A stretch of 52,331 nt of DNA from Deltaproteobacteria bacterium (GTDB taxonomy: Bacteria; Myxococcota; Myxococcia; Myxococcales; SZAS-1), in NCBI GenBank assembly GCA_018266075.1, contig JAFEBB010000053.1, positions 1 through 52,331 on the forward strand, given 5' to 3'. Position 1 is the stretch's first letter; each line of letters starts with the position of its first letter. This document shows, piece after piece, positions 39,796 to 48,929 of the stretch. The position numbers were made by a program, and so were the translations under genes. The notes under the pieces were generated by a model, which worked only from the letters and a program-made list of their open reading frames with translations, was not told where the DNA came from and ran no database searches.

Positions 39796-41283
39796 ATGGC
39801 CAACAACAAGAAGGCACAGACCGGTCGCCCCCGCAATGCGACTAAGACGCCTGCCGACCCAGCCAATGCTCCGGACACCTCGAAGAGGCGTTCGTCGCAG
39901 GCTCCCGCGGCCACTGCCCCCGCGGACACCGCTCTCGCGCGGCCAACGCAAGTCAAGCGTACGGATCGCCGGCACAGCGAAGGTAGACCGGACGGCACGC
40001 GGACGGCATTCAAGCGTGACCGGGATCGCGTTCTGTACTCCGACGCGTTCCGCAGATTGGCTGGGGTCACCCAGGTCGTCCACGCTGCCGAAGGCCACGG
40101 GTTCCACAACCGGCTCACACATTCGCTGAAGGTGGCGCAAGTCGGGCGACGCGTCGCTGAGAGGCTCGCCACCGATGTCGATCTATCCGCAGCAGCGGGT
40201 GGCATCGACCCAGATGTCGTTGAGACGGCGAGCCTCGCCCACGACCTTGGGCACCCTCCCTTTGGACACATCGCAGAGGAGGAACTACACGCCCAGATTC
40301 AGGCCGTCGGTGTCGAGGATGGTTTTGAAGGGAACGCACAGTCCTTCCGAATCGTGACCCGAGCCGCGATTCGCTCAAACGAGCATCTCGGGCTCAATCT
40401 CACTCGCGCATCGCTCAACGCGATTCTGAAGTATCCGTGGGCCCACGGCGCCGCCGGCAAGAAGAGCAAGAAGTGGGGGCACTTCTTCAGCGAGACAGAA
40501 GACTTCAACTTCGCTCGCCAGATGACTCCTGGCGAGAAGCAATCCAACGAAGCGAGCCTGATGGACTGGGCTGACGACATCACCTATGCGGTGCACGACG
40601 TGGAAGACTTCTATCGCGTTGGGACGATTCCGCTCGATCGGCTGCTCTCGGGCAAAGGCCCAGAGCGCGTCCAGTTCATCGATGCGGCAGTCGCTCGGTG
40701 GGCCGAGTCCGAACAAGTGGATCCCGCTGCGAAGGACAAGGCGAACAGGTTCTTCGACTTGCTCGGTCCATTCATTCCCGACGAACTTCGGAGTCCATAC
40801 AGCGGAACGCGCGCTCAGCGAGCAGCTCTGAACCAACTGAGCTCGATGCTGATCACGCGGTTCGTGCTCGCAATCAACTTCGTAGAGGCCGCTGGCTCCG
40901 TCGGCCTGCGGTTCGAGGAAGCCAAAGCCTTCGAGGTGAAGACACTCAAGAGCCTTATGGTGCACTACGTCTACCGTAACCCTGCTCTCGTCGCTCAGCA
41001 GTTTGGGCAGCGAAGAGTCGTGGCGGAACTCTTCAAGATCCTCTTCGACGCCGCGAAGCCAGGTGCAAGAGATGCCGGGGTGATTCCCATGCCGTACCGC
41101 GATCTGCTTGACGAGGTGAATCGCGGAGGACCTTGCGTCCGATCGCCTGAAGACCAGAGTCGAGAGCGAGCGAGGCTCGTGGCTGACATCATCGCGAGCC
41201 TCACAGAGCAACAAGCACTTGAGTTCCATCAGCGGCTCGCCGGGATCAGCCCAGGCTCTGTGCTTGAGAGCATCATCCGGTGA
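39796..41283 (+). CDS. dGTPase-like HD-domain deoxynucleoside triphosphate triphosphohydrolase
   Basis: 495 residues. After a low-complexity N-terminal extension (Pro/Ala/Thr-rich, residues 1-55), the dGTPase family begins: DGTRTAFKRDRDRVLYSDAF and FRRLAGVTQV. The metal-binding His appears in HGFHNRLTHSLKVAQVGRR and the HD pair in ETASLAHDLGHPPFGHIAEE. A later acidic residue in DWADDITYAVHDVEDF completes the site. The family cuts dNTPs to nucleoside and triphosphate. Antiphage dGTPases deplete dGTP during infection. This one lies in a defence island and is followed after 22 bases by a broken gene that may have been its partner. Confidence 0.93.
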   Translation: MANNKKAQTGRPRNATKTPADPANAPDTSKRRSSQAPAATAPADTALARPTQVKRTDRRHSEGRPDGTRTAFKRDRDRVLYSDAFRRLAGVTQVVHAAEGHGFHNRLTHSLKVAQVGRRVAERLATDVDLSAAAGGIDPDVVETASLAHDLGHPPFGHIAEEELHAQIQAVGVEDGFEGNAQSFRIVTRAAIRSNEHLGLNLTRASLNAILKYPWAHGAAGKKSKKWGHFFSETEDFNFARQMTPGEKQSNEASLMDWADDITYAVHDVEDFYRVGTIPLDRLLSGKGPERVQFIDAAVARWAESEQVDPAAKDKANRFFDLLGPFIPDELRSPYSGTRAQRAALNQLSSMLITRFVLAINFVEAAGSVGLRFEEAKAFEVKTLKSLMVHYVYRNPALVAQQFGQRRVVAELFKILFDAAKPGARDAGVIPMPYRDLLDEVNRGGPCVRSPEDQSRERARLVADIIASLTEQQALEFHQRLAGISPGSVLESIIR

Positions 41284-41305
41284 CTTCCCGGAGGAGCTAG
41301 CCAGA

Positions 41306-41845
41306 ATGGCCGAACTCGTGCCCTTCGATTCCGAGCGCGATTGGCGCGCGTCGATCTTCTGGGCAAAGGCGCCGGAGAAAGACAGCGAGTCCTCACCCGA
41401 AGATCCTCTCGCCCTCGCCTACTTGAGCCAGCAGGTCGGACTGTGGCTCTTCGGCGGGCTGACCACGCGCACCAGCCGCGCGCAGAACTACCTGGTCGTC
41501 CTTTACGGACTCGATCTCGCGCGACGCGCTGCTGTGCACTACGGTAAGCCCCAGGGCCATGAGGTCTACGAGACCTTCTTCAACCGCTGGGAACGGCTCT
41601 GGGCGCTCGCGACCGTGGAATCACATGGGGGCGTACTCGAACGCGGGCACCCGGACTCGATGCGTCGCATTTGCGGCGCCAAACGGCATTGGAAAGATGC
41701 TGACCGGCCACTGGAGCTCGACTTCCAGTTGATCGACCGCCAGAGCGAGCTGGGCGGCTTGGGAGCATACCTTTCATCGCTCCGCGCAAACGGACTCGTG
41801 CTGCCTGGCACCCTTCAGCCTAGCCCCTCCGCCGAGGCACTTGGG
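41306..41845 (+). pseudogene. Gene of unknown family truncated by IS66 remnant
   Basis: A GGAGGAG ribosome site and ATG open a frame of about 175 native residues (MAELVPFDSERDWRASIFWA ...). Segments resemble the intact protein at 48926-50356: DPLALAYLSQQVGLWLFGGL / DALGLRRAADRFAEALAPGL, FNRWERLWALATV / WLRPLELLWVART, and ELGGLGAYLSSLRANGL / YRQVGAYGIYRTIFRR. Beyond about 41845 the frame runs into the minus-strand IS66 genes, so the C-terminal two thirds are lost or replaced. It follows the dGTPase gene by 22 bases. Function is unknown. Confidence 0.65.
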
Positions 41846-42238
41846 GTACAGCTTGTCCGCCACGTCGAGCGCGTGGACCCGGGGCACGATCTCCAGATGC
41901 TTCTGCTCGCGCGGGCCGTGTCCGGTCTGCTTCCCGCCCGGCCGCTTCTCGCGCTTGTCCCCGAAGAACCGCGCCCGCGCCTGCTGCAGCTGTTCACGCC
42001 ACAGCGCCGCAACGCAGCCGCGCTCGATGCGCTTCGCGAAGACACACAGCCCCGTTCCGTCCCAGTAGAGCAGCTTGGCGCGCTTCCGCGTCCGGCTGGT
42101 GAAGAGGAACACGTCGCCCGAGAGCGGATCCCGCTGGAGCTCGCGCTTCACCAGCGCGAAGAGGCCGTCGAAGCCCTTGCGCAGGTCCGCAGGTCGCGCG
42201 TACGCGAAGACCGAGAACCGCCGCGTCGAGCCGATCAC
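41840..42238 (-). pseudogene. IS66 TnpB-TnpC fused remnant
   Basis: The GTG at 42238 overlaps the tnpA stop (GTGA). The first 65-70 residues are TnpB: RRFSVFAYARPADLRKGFDG, VFLFTSRTRKRAKLLYWDGT, GLCVFAKRIERG. The frame then switches without a shift to TnpC-like sequence: LWREQLQQARARFFGDKREK and VHALDVADKLYPKC, resembling the leucine-zipper/FGxxSEK and zinc-binding CPxC regions. The first zinc Cys is Tyr. The rest of TnpC is missing. Confidence 0.8.
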
Positions 42239-42567
42239 GCGAGTTTCCGGAGCAGCGCCGCGAGCGCGTCGAGATCCAGGCCCTCGATGCGCAGGCCGCA
42301 CGGGCCCTGCACCACCACCTCGTGCTTCGTCGCGACGACTTCGACGGGCCGGAGCGTACGGCTGCACGGCCGCTCGCGCTGCCAGCGGTACAACGTGCCC
42401 AGCGCGATCCCGAGCTTGTCTGCGAGCGACTGCCAGGTGGCGCCTCCCGCGCGCCTCGCGCCCACGTGCGCGCAGACGCGTGCGGCCAGCTGCGGCGAGA
42501 ACCGCGTGCGCTTCCGACGCGTCGAGAGCTCACGCTTCAATGCGGCGCCCTTGTTGCTCAGGTCCAT
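42235..42567 (-). CDS. tnpA: IS66-family TnpA-like accessory protein
   Basis: 110 residues with a GGAGGAGC ribosome site directly before the ATG at 42567. The helix-turn-helix is recognisable (TRFSPQLAARVCAHVGARRA and LADKLGIALGTLYRWQRERP). The C-terminal part has the usual IS66 TnpA ending (GLRIEGLDLDALAALLRKLA). It is the best preserved gene of the IS66 remnant but cannot mobilise the element without TnpC. Confidence 0.85.
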   Translation of the reverse strand: MDLSNKGAALKRELSTRRKRTRFSPQLAARVCAHVGARRAGGATWQSLADKLGIALGTLYRWQRERPCSRTLRPVEVVATKHEVVVQGPCGLRIEGLDLDALAALLRKLA

Positions 42568-42600
42568 GTGCTCCTCCAGCCGGAGGAACACTCGCGCGGC

Positions 42601-42949
42601 CGAGGCGACACGTCACGACGGGGCCCGGCGAGGACTTACAATCAAATAGCGACGTACGAATCTGAAAGCCGGCGAAAGCTGGCTGGAGCGCGTGAATCTT
42701 TCACGGGCGCTCCAGCCAAGATGGAGGACCTATGCCTAGGAAGGGGCACTTTCTTCGAGAGAGCTAATGACCCCTTCAGGAGGAATTAATTCATCGGTCC
42801 TGAACATGTTCGGTCGGACAACCTAGCCGGCGGCGATATCAAGTCGTTCGTTGCGAACTTCCGCTCACTCAACCGTCGCTTGCTATTTGGACCTCAAGCA
42901 ATCTCAACCCACCGCAGGCGGCGCACCCACGTCATCCGAAGTGCTTTCC
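42601..42949. other. Non-coding stretch between IS66 remnant and DUF262 gene
   Basis: No intact gene is seen in about 350 bases. A strong hairpin lies at 42681-42717 (GGCTGGAGCGC...GTGAA, loop TCT, TTCAC..GCGCTCCAGCC with a GG bulge), without a clear U-run. From 42790 a short open stretch reads FIGPEHVRSDNLAGGDIKSF then VANFRSLNRRLLFG, vaguely like the start of a type I restriction specificity domain, but without a start codon and in a decayed context. Confidence 0.4.
42681..42717. other. Strong hairpin
   Basis: A near-perfect inverted repeat of 16 bases with a two-base bulge and three-base loop. It is placed 80 bases right of the IS66 remnant and 230 bases downstream of the DUF262 stop. It could be a transcription stop, an RNA structure, or an old element end. 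Neither strand has a following T-run. Confidence 0.45.
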
Positions 42950-44776
42950 TCACCCGGTGGCTGCGTCTTCATCCTCTGAATCCTGTGCCGCCGAGTCTTC
43001 ACTGAGAGTCGTCGTCGAAGGCTCGGCGATGCCGCAGACCTTCCGGATCTCCGAGAGGATGAGCCGTTCGCGGCGATTTCGAAACGCCTCGTATGCGCTC
43101 AACGCGGAGGGGCCGTCGCCATCAATGGCTGCCTGCATCGCCTTCAGCCCGACCGCATCGATGAAGTGGGCATCCAGGATGTCGGCCGATGGTCCCTTCG
43201 GGAAAACGTCGGTGTCGCTGACGTACTCGGCAGGAGGCTGATCGAGAATCTTGCGGTTCGTTTCGTCCGAAATGAGCGTGCGATTGACGATGCTATTGAC
43301 ATCAATCCGAGCCTTCAAAGCGCTCCGCTTCAGATACGCCTTCGGGAAGATGTGATGATCCTCCAGCTGCTGGAGCTGGATGCTTTCAGCTCGGGACCAA
43401 TCCCTCGCTCCTCGGGCCGCGAGAAGGCAGAACACCCCGCAGTAGATCGCGCTGGCGTGACTCGCGGAATGGCGAACCGTGAAGCCACTTGAACCGATCC
43501 GGGATTGGGCCTCGGAGAAGACGCTCGGGGTACCGGACTCGCCACTCCAAAGCCGGAGCATCTCCTGGTAGTCCTTCCTCGACTTGCTCTCGACCGCGCT
43601 GGAGTACCGCTCCAAGAACACGTTGCACCAATACCATCGGCGCAACGACGACCGGGCGTCGTCTCCGAGCTTCTTCGAGTCGATGTGCTCCTTCAAAGCA
43701 GCGAGCACGGGAAGAAGGCCGAAGCCAGGAAGCCATTTCTGGTCAAAGACGCCGAAACCGTCTGGACCAACGTGCTGGATGAGCTGCAGGGCCCGCTCGA
43801 TCGCTGCAGCCGCTCGATGCCAATCGGCCACAAAACCTTCAGGCGCCAGATCGATGAGCACACGTGGTCGAACTTCCTGATCTCTCAGCAGGGCGATCGT
43901 CCGCAGCATCAGGACACCGAATTTGTTCTTGTCTGCCTTGCCGCCCGACCAGGTTCGCAGCCGCTCGTGCTTTTCGCAGGCTTCGTCCCACAGCTTGTGG
44001 AGATGAATTCCCGATCGATACAGCCGGGCCGTGAGGAGGTCGTAGACCGAGAGTTCGACACCAGTCGAATTCAGCTTCTCGAAGATCGCGCAGACTTGGG
44101 CGAGGGTCGACTTGTCCGCCTCGTTGACGAGAGGTAGCTCGATCACCGGCACTTCGAAAAGGCTGAAGGCGTGAATCGCCTCCTTCCATCGGGGGCGGAG
44201 CTCCGACTTGTACGTCTCGACGGCCTTGGGCTCGTGTTTGTGAAGCCAGTCCTCAAAGCCGTCGAGCCACTTGTCGAACAGGTGCCACGACAGATCGGTA
44301 CACGGGAGGATCCGCCGTTCGTACTGGACCTCGACACGATCCAGACCATCGAGCTCGTTGAGCGCCCGGTCAAAGACGATCTCGTCGTCCTCCGGGGTCG
44401 CACGAAGCTTCTCAAGATCCACGAAGAACCGCCTCGGGCGCGACGAGTCCTTCAGAGAAAGCTTTGGCGCGTGGAGCGCATACACGAGCGACGTCAGCCG
44501 CTGCTGCCCATCGAGAACGAGAAACTCGGGAGCAAGAGTCGTCGACTTCGGTGCCGCCCCACGGAGTTCCTTGGGTGAGAACGGCGGGCTATTCGGGTCG
44601 CACCGAAGGAAGAGCAGTGAGCCAACGTAGTACCGGCGCAAGATGGAGCGCAGGAGGTCTGCGATCTGGTCTCGCGGCCAGACGAAGTCGCGCTGGAAGT
44701 TCGGAAGGCAGACCTTGCCTTCATGCGCCTGCGCAACAATATCGACCAACTTTCTCGTAGCCGGGGTGAGTTGCAT
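42950..44776 (-). CDS. DUF262 (GmrSD-like) nuclease with C-terminal HNH motif
   Basis: 608 residues. The N-terminal DUF262 domain has PNFQRDFVWP (residues 25-34) and the nucleotide-binding DGQQR at 89-93, as in type IV restriction GmrS and SspE. The C-terminal part has a HNH-like motif LEDHHIFPKAYLK followed by NRTLISDETNRK, as in DUF1524/GmrD. In GmrSD and SspE, NTP binding by DUF262 controls DNA nicking. GGAGG lies upstream of the ATG. It is the last gene of the five-gene leftward operon, 99 bases after the helicase gene. The acidic C-terminus (SEDSAAQDSEDEDAATG) is likely disordered. Confidence 0.9.
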   Translation of the reverse strand: MQLTPATRKLVDIVAQAHEGKVCLPNFQRDFVWPRDQIADLLRSILRRYYVGSLLFLRCDPNSPPFSPKELRGAAPKSTTLAPEFLVLDGQQRLTSLVYALHAPKLSLKDSSRPRRFFVDLEKLRATPEDDEIVFDRALNELDGLDRVEVQYERRILPCTDLSWHLFDKWLDGFEDWLHKHEPKAVETYKSELRPRWKEAIHAFSLFEVPVIELPLVNEADKSTLAQVCAIFEKLNSTGVELSVYDLLTARLYRSGIHLHKLWDEACEKHERLRTWSGGKADKNKFGVLMLRTIALLRDQEVRPRVLIDLAPEGFVADWHRAAAAIERALQLIQHVGPDGFGVFDQKWLPGFGLLPVLAALKEHIDSKKLGDDARSSLRRWYWCNVFLERYSSAVESKSRKDYQEMLRLWSGESGTPSVFSEAQSRIGSSGFTVRHSASHASAIYCGVFCLLAARGARDWSRAESIQLQQLEDHHIFPKAYLKRSALKARIDVNSIVNRTLISDETNRKILDQPPAEYVSDTDVFPKGPSADILDAHFIDAVGLKAMQAAIDGDGPSALSAYEAFRNRRERLILSEIRKVCGIAEPSTTTLSEDSAAQDSEDEDAATG

Positions 44777-44875
44777 GAGCCGACGATTCCTCCATCGAGA
44801 ACAGCGAGCAAGGCGTTTCTTCTACGAGACCGGCGGGAGGACGACGCGCCCGACGATGCTGATGACGCAGGCACC

Positions 44876-47005
44876 TCATCCCGCGACAGCCAGCTTCATG
44901 TTCAAGCCGGCGAGCTTCTTTCGGGCGAGCCCGAGAACCTTCGTCACGAATGTCTGCGAGGCACTCGTATCTACATCCATGTCGACGGGAGGCACGCCAC
45001 CGAGCAAGAGGTCGAAGACGTCGAGCCGCACCTTCATGATCTGCACGGCCTTGCCATCGCGTGTCCCCTCGAAGCTTGGGAACGCATACCGGATAGGCTG
45101 GTTCGTCAGCGATGCCCATCCGCCCACTCGGCGCACTCTCCCGTTCCGCTGAAGCGTCCTTACCGGGCTGGGATCCAGCTCGTAATGTACGAGGTGGCAA
45201 CAGTACCGATGGAGATCGACGCCCTCAGACAGCCTGTCCGTGGCCACAAGCACGTCTGGTCCGAAGGGGCTGTTGAAGACGGCAAGGATTACGTCCGGTG
45301 ACCCTTGGTAGAGCGTCTTCGGCTGCTCCTGCGATCCCGTTGCATCCCACGACCCGAGCGTTCGCGTCCCCTTGTCCAGGCCCCCCGACATCGCCAGCCA
45401 GGTTCCCTGATGCTCAATGGTCCTAAGCACCGCAAGAGTCGACCGTGAACGGCCATCAATGAGCCCATTGAAGAGCTTCTCGGCGGCTTCAGCGATACTG
45501 AGGACGCGATCTTCGGTTCTGCCACGCGGCTTTTTATCTCGGAGCTTCTCGGCCAGTTCTTCCACCGAGCCAGAGTGTGGCCCTATCCAAGCGCTCACCT
45601 GACTGCGAATGCCTTTGCTCGCGAGCCAGTCCAGGAAGGTCGCCCGGAGCTCGTCAACGTCCGTCGGCAACTCCTCGCTTTGTCCGAGCTCAGGCTTGGG
45701 GATCACGGCGTCCCACGCCTGCCGCCACATCTTCGCCGACTCCGTGCTCAACGTTCGGGGCTTCAGGTTCGCTTCAAGCGCACCAAGCAGTTCAGCCGCA
45801 GTCGCACGGTGATGACAGAAGACTAGGACCTTTTCTTCTCGCTCTACGACTTCGTCGATCGCCCGCACGACGGCCAACATCTTCGGGTGCGGCGAGCCCA
45901 TTCGCTTTTTGAGAAGGTTCTTCGCAGCGTTCAGGTGTCGCTCGGCAACGAAGTCAGCGGCGGCCTGGAGCCGGTCTTCGTCAGCTAGGTCGGTGGCCAG
46001 ATGCGCCCAACCGACGTGGTACCGAGGGTCGTTCGTCCTGGTACGTCCAACCTGTGGGGTCAATCGCAGGTACCGGTCCGCACGAATCAGGAGCTCGACA
46101 TCCTCTTCGCCAGCTGGAGGCACGGAGATGGGCCATCCACGAGCATCGATGTCTCCGAAGTGCGTTCGCTCGGCTTCGCTGAGCGACGCAATTCCATGTC
46201 GAATGACGTACGGCGCGGTTGCCTCGATCGCGTCCTGAGCTGCCTGCACCAGGCGACTGGCTTCTTCTTCAACGCTCCGGCCCGCGCTGTCCCGATGGAG
46301 TCGCTCAAGTGCAAGGGCGTACCGCTCCACCGGCTTGTCTACGCCTTGCGCTCCTACAAAGCCGAGCAGCTGGACGAGTTCATCGACATCGATGCTGAAT
46401 GGTGTGGCCGTGAGGATGAGCTTGGATTTCGCCATGCGTCCCAGGTCGGCAAGCGCCTGGCTGAACGCACTGTTTTCTCCTTTGGCTCGGTGGGCTTCAT
46501 CCACAATCATCAGGTCGCAAGCCGCACGTCCCGAGCCGCGTAGCTGCACAAGCTGATGGTGCGTCCCGATTTGGATGCGTCCCGAGCGGAGGCGCCCCAC
46601 GTCGCCAACCTTCAATTGAGAGTCATTGATGTCTTGGAGGAGCTGCGCACGGGCGCGAAGCGGGTTGATGTGGGCCTGTAGTTCTTCGGCCCATCGACGT
46701 TGCATCACGGAGTTCGGAGCATAGATTCGGACGCTCTTGCCGTGCCCCGCGACCACCCACGCGACAAGCGCAGCAATGGTGGTCTTTCCGAGCCCGACGT
46801 CGTCGGCAAGAAGAACGCCTCCAACCCGTTTGTATCCGGCGGCTCCGGAGATTCTGCAGAGGATCTCATTGGCGGTTCGGAACTGGCGACGAGTCGGCTC
46901 CAGTGCCAGGGGCCGATTGCTGCCTCTGCAGGTCTCTACGTAGCTGTCGGGATAGGCCAGGAACTTCCAGCTCGGCCCGTTCAGTTCAAGGAAGTCATCC
47001 GGCAC
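44876..47005 (-). CDS. SNF2-type (SF2) helicase of the candidate defence operon
   Basis: 709 residues from a GTG at 47005 with GAGGAGG six bases upstream; an upstream TTG at 47020 is less likely. Motif I is GVLLADDVGLGKTTIAALVA, motif II is MIVDEAHRAK, motif III is LILTATPFSIDV, and the second lobe has VLVFCHHRATAAELLGAL, DVLVATDRLSEGVDLHRYCC and motif VI LQRNGRVRRVGG. The family would translocate on double-stranded DNA. A long insert (about residues 430-560) separates the two lobes. It overlaps the end of the PLD gene by 11 bases. Together with nuclease partners, this suggests DNA targeting. Confidence 0.9.
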   Translation of the reverse strand: MPDDFLELNGPSWKFLAYPDSYVETCRGSNRPLALEPTRRQFRTANEILCRISGAAGYKRVGGVLLADDVGLGKTTIAALVAWVVAGHGKSVRIYAPNSVMQRRWAEELQAHINPLRARAQLLQDINDSQLKVGDVGRLRSGRIQIGTHHQLVQLRGSGRAACDLMIVDEAHRAKGENSAFSQALADLGRMAKSKLILTATPFSIDVDELVQLLGFVGAQGVDKPVERYALALERLHRDSAGRSVEEEASRLVQAAQDAIEATAPYVIRHGIASLSEAERTHFGDIDARGWPISVPPAGEEDVELLIRADRYLRLTPQVGRTRTNDPRYHVGWAHLATDLADEDRLQAAADFVAERHLNAAKNLLKKRMGSPHPKMLAVVRAIDEVVEREEKVLVFCHHRATAAELLGALEANLKPRTLSTESAKMWRQAWDAVIPKPELGQSEELPTDVDELRATFLDWLASKGIRSQVSAWIGPHSGSVEELAEKLRDKKPRGRTEDRVLSIAEAAEKLFNGLIDGRSRSTLAVLRTIEHQGTWLAMSGGLDKGTRTLGSWDATGSQEQPKTLYQGSPDVILAVFNSPFGPDVLVATDRLSEGVDLHRYCCHLVHYELDPSPVRTLQRNGRVRRVGGWASLTNQPIRYAFPSFEGTRDGKAVQIMKVRLDVFDLLLGGVPPVDMDVDTSASQTFVTKVLGLARKKLAGLNMKLAVAG

Positions 47006-48929
47006 GTCGCACCTCCTCAAGTCGCCACGTCAGCTCTTGAGCGACGACTCGTGCAGCCCCCTTGAAGACCGGATCGTCTTCAGAACGCCGCTGAAAGATC
47101 GCCAAGAGCCTCTCCCCATCGGCCCGAACCCTGCTGAGTGCGCCCGGCTCGACGTTGGAGCAGCGCTTCAACTCTTCCAGCCACGTCCCCACGACGTCGA
47201 ACCACTCTCTCGCTTGCTCCATCGCCGCCACGGAGTAGTCGCCCCCGCCGATGGCCGAGCTTGCTTCACCGCCGCCTGAGGGCTCGGAAAGGCCAGGGAT
47301 GTCTCCCGACTCCACGGTGGGACCGCCGTACATCTCCAGGAGCAGCGCATCCCGAAGCGCCTCTTCGGCTTCCGGCGAAACCTCAGGAACGGGCAGAAGA
47401 ACGAACTCTTCGTCAGGTCTCAGGTCGACAACGGGGACCTCAAGATGCTCCTCGGCGACCGAGAACGTCACCGAGAAGGGCAAGCCGCGCCCATCGTCCC
47501 ACGCCAATCTAGCTGCCCAGGTCTGGGACCCCACGTCATCGAACTTGAGCTCGGCCGGAACCGAGTTGCCCTGTGCCTGCACCAAGCCAGTTATCGTCTG
47601 CTCCTCTGAAGCAAGTCGGCAAGTCGCCTCGATCTGTCTGCCATCCCAGGACGCCGCAGCCCAGACGATGTGTCGGTCTGCAACCCGCTCAAGTTCGGAC
47701 GTCGTGAACGGTGCGTACTCATCGTCAAAGGCCATCAGCTCGTCAGGGTCGATCGGCCAGTCGGCATCCAAGACAACGCCGAGCTCGAAGTTCCTCGCCG
47801 GCTGGACCCCGGCACCCCAGGCCGATGCACTGAAGTTCGCCGAAGTGATGAGGAGCTTTCGGACCCGGCCTCGGCGCAGCCCATAGAACTTCGCGTGGCT
47901 CCAGCGAGGGTCGCCATCTCTGTGGTCGGGATGAAACCGGCTTACCGGCCCAGCCCTCACGTGACCAAGACGTTCGACCTGAACACCCGCGCTCGTGAGG
48001 CAGTCGAGGGCTGACTTCGAGAGGCGCCATTCTCCACCCGAGATTCCCGCCCACGGATGGGATTCATCGATCCACGCGAGACCTAGTCGGTCCGGGTCTG
48101 TTCCCAGCGCCTTGCACCAGGCTTCCAGGGTCTCGCCGTTCCAGCCACCGACGAACGGCACACAAATGCGAACTTCGAGGGAGCCCCGGTCCTCTGGCGC
48201 GACTGCGCGGAGCGCCCTCGCACCCCAGCGGCGGTCGTCTCCAGGCTCACGAACCGTCGACGGAACAGTCGCAACGAAGCTCACATCGTCTGGGCAAGCA
48301 GCTTTGCCCAGTAGGTCAACGAAGTAGGCTGCTCGTTTGGGCGCCTCTGGCCCTCCGGCCGAGGCCGTCAGGACCTGGAGGAAGTCAGGCAAGATTCCCC
48401 AGGAAGAGAGATTCGCCTGGGTCGGCCGGTCTCCGAGCTCGACCGTCGCTCGCCACCCGCACTGGAGCTGCCCCCTGAAGGCGGCCTCGGTCAAATTGGT
48501 GGATGAGACGAACAACTCCAGCAAGTCAGGCTCGGTATCCGACCTCCAGTGGAACATCCAGAGTTTGGCGTGCTGCACAGCCTGTCCGGTCGCCCCCACG
48601 GTGAACGGCGACACGTATCGCCACAACCACGGGTACTGCGGCTTGGTAGCCGCGGAGAAGTTGTGGTCACCATCCTCGTCCGCAGTGGAAGAGACGATCG
48701 TCATCCGACCGCGAAGCCGCTCCAGGCGTACGGCGAGCTCGCCAAAGAAGAGAGCCCTTCCCTCCGGCTCGTTGGTCGGACTCCGAGACAGGTGGAGTAG
48801 AGAGGGGAGTAGGTGCTCGACGAGAAGCGGCGCCTCGGCTGGGCGGTATGTCGTCATGAACATCGCGGCGAGCTGGTGCCGGCGAGGAGGAATCGGGATC
48901 GAGCTCAGCCAGTCGGACTCAGTAGTCAC
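46995..48929 (-). CDS. PLD-superfamily protein with Tdp1-like HKN motifs
   Basis: 644 residues with two half-sites typical of the phospholipase D superfamily. The first is QHAKLWMF (H120, K122) with FVSSTNLTEAAFRG (N145). The second is SHAKFYGL (H345, K347) with LITSANFSASAWG (N365). The Asn in place of Asp and the SANxSxxAWG pattern resemble tyrosyl-DNA phosphodiesterase 1. The last 170 residues are a separate acidic to helical region. It may process DNA ends or protein-DNA adducts, or nick DNA, together with the overlapping helicase. The GTG start overlaps the preceding gene by four bases. Enzyme activity is inferred. Confidence 0.85.
   Translation of the reverse strand: MTTESDWLSSIPIPPRRHQLAAMFMTTYRPAEAPLLVEHLLPSLLHLSRSPTNEPEGRALFFGELAVRLERLRGRMTIVSSTADEDGDHNFSAATKPQYPWLWRYVSPFTVGATGQAVQHAKLWMFHWRSDTEPDLLELFVSSTNLTEAAFRGQLQCGWRATVELGDRPTQANLSSWGILPDFLQVLTASAGGPEAPKRAAYFVDLLGKAACPDDVSFVATVPSTVREPGDDRRWGARALRAVAPEDRGSLEVRICVPFVGGWNGETLEAWCKALGTDPDRLGLAWIDESHPWAGISGGEWRLSKSALDCLTSAGVQVERLGHVRAGPVSRFHPDHRDGDPRWSHAKFYGLRRGRVRKLLITSANFSASAWGAGVQPARNFELGVVLDADWPIDPDELMAFDDEYAPFTTSELERVADRHIVWAAASWDGRQIEATCRLASEEQTITGLVQAQGNSVPAELKFDDVGSQTWAARLAWDDGRGLPFSVTFSVAEEHLEVPVVDLRPDEEFVLLPVPEVSPEAEEALRDALLLEMYGGPTVESGDIPGLSEPSGGGEASSAIGGGDYSVAAMEQAREWFDVVGTWLEELKRCSNVEPGALSRVRADGERLLAIFQRRSEDDPVFKGAARVVAQELTWRLEEVRRAG

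Larger units (their letters stand above)
41830..42600 (-). mobile_element. IS66-family insertion sequence remnant
   Basis: Contains IS66 tnpA intact, a shortened tnpB fused in frame to a fragment of tnpC, and no full transposase. The deletion removed the end of tnpB and the start and most of tnpC. The left junction lies in the truncated gene at about 41830-41850. The right boundary is near 42600; no terminal inverted repeats were confirmed by eye. It can no longer move by itself. Confidence 0.75.

Noticed and set aside
41861-42649. Rightward continuation of the truncated gene through the IS66 remnant
   Set aside because: From about 41845 the minus strand encodes recognisable IS66 proteins, so the rightward frame there is incidental.
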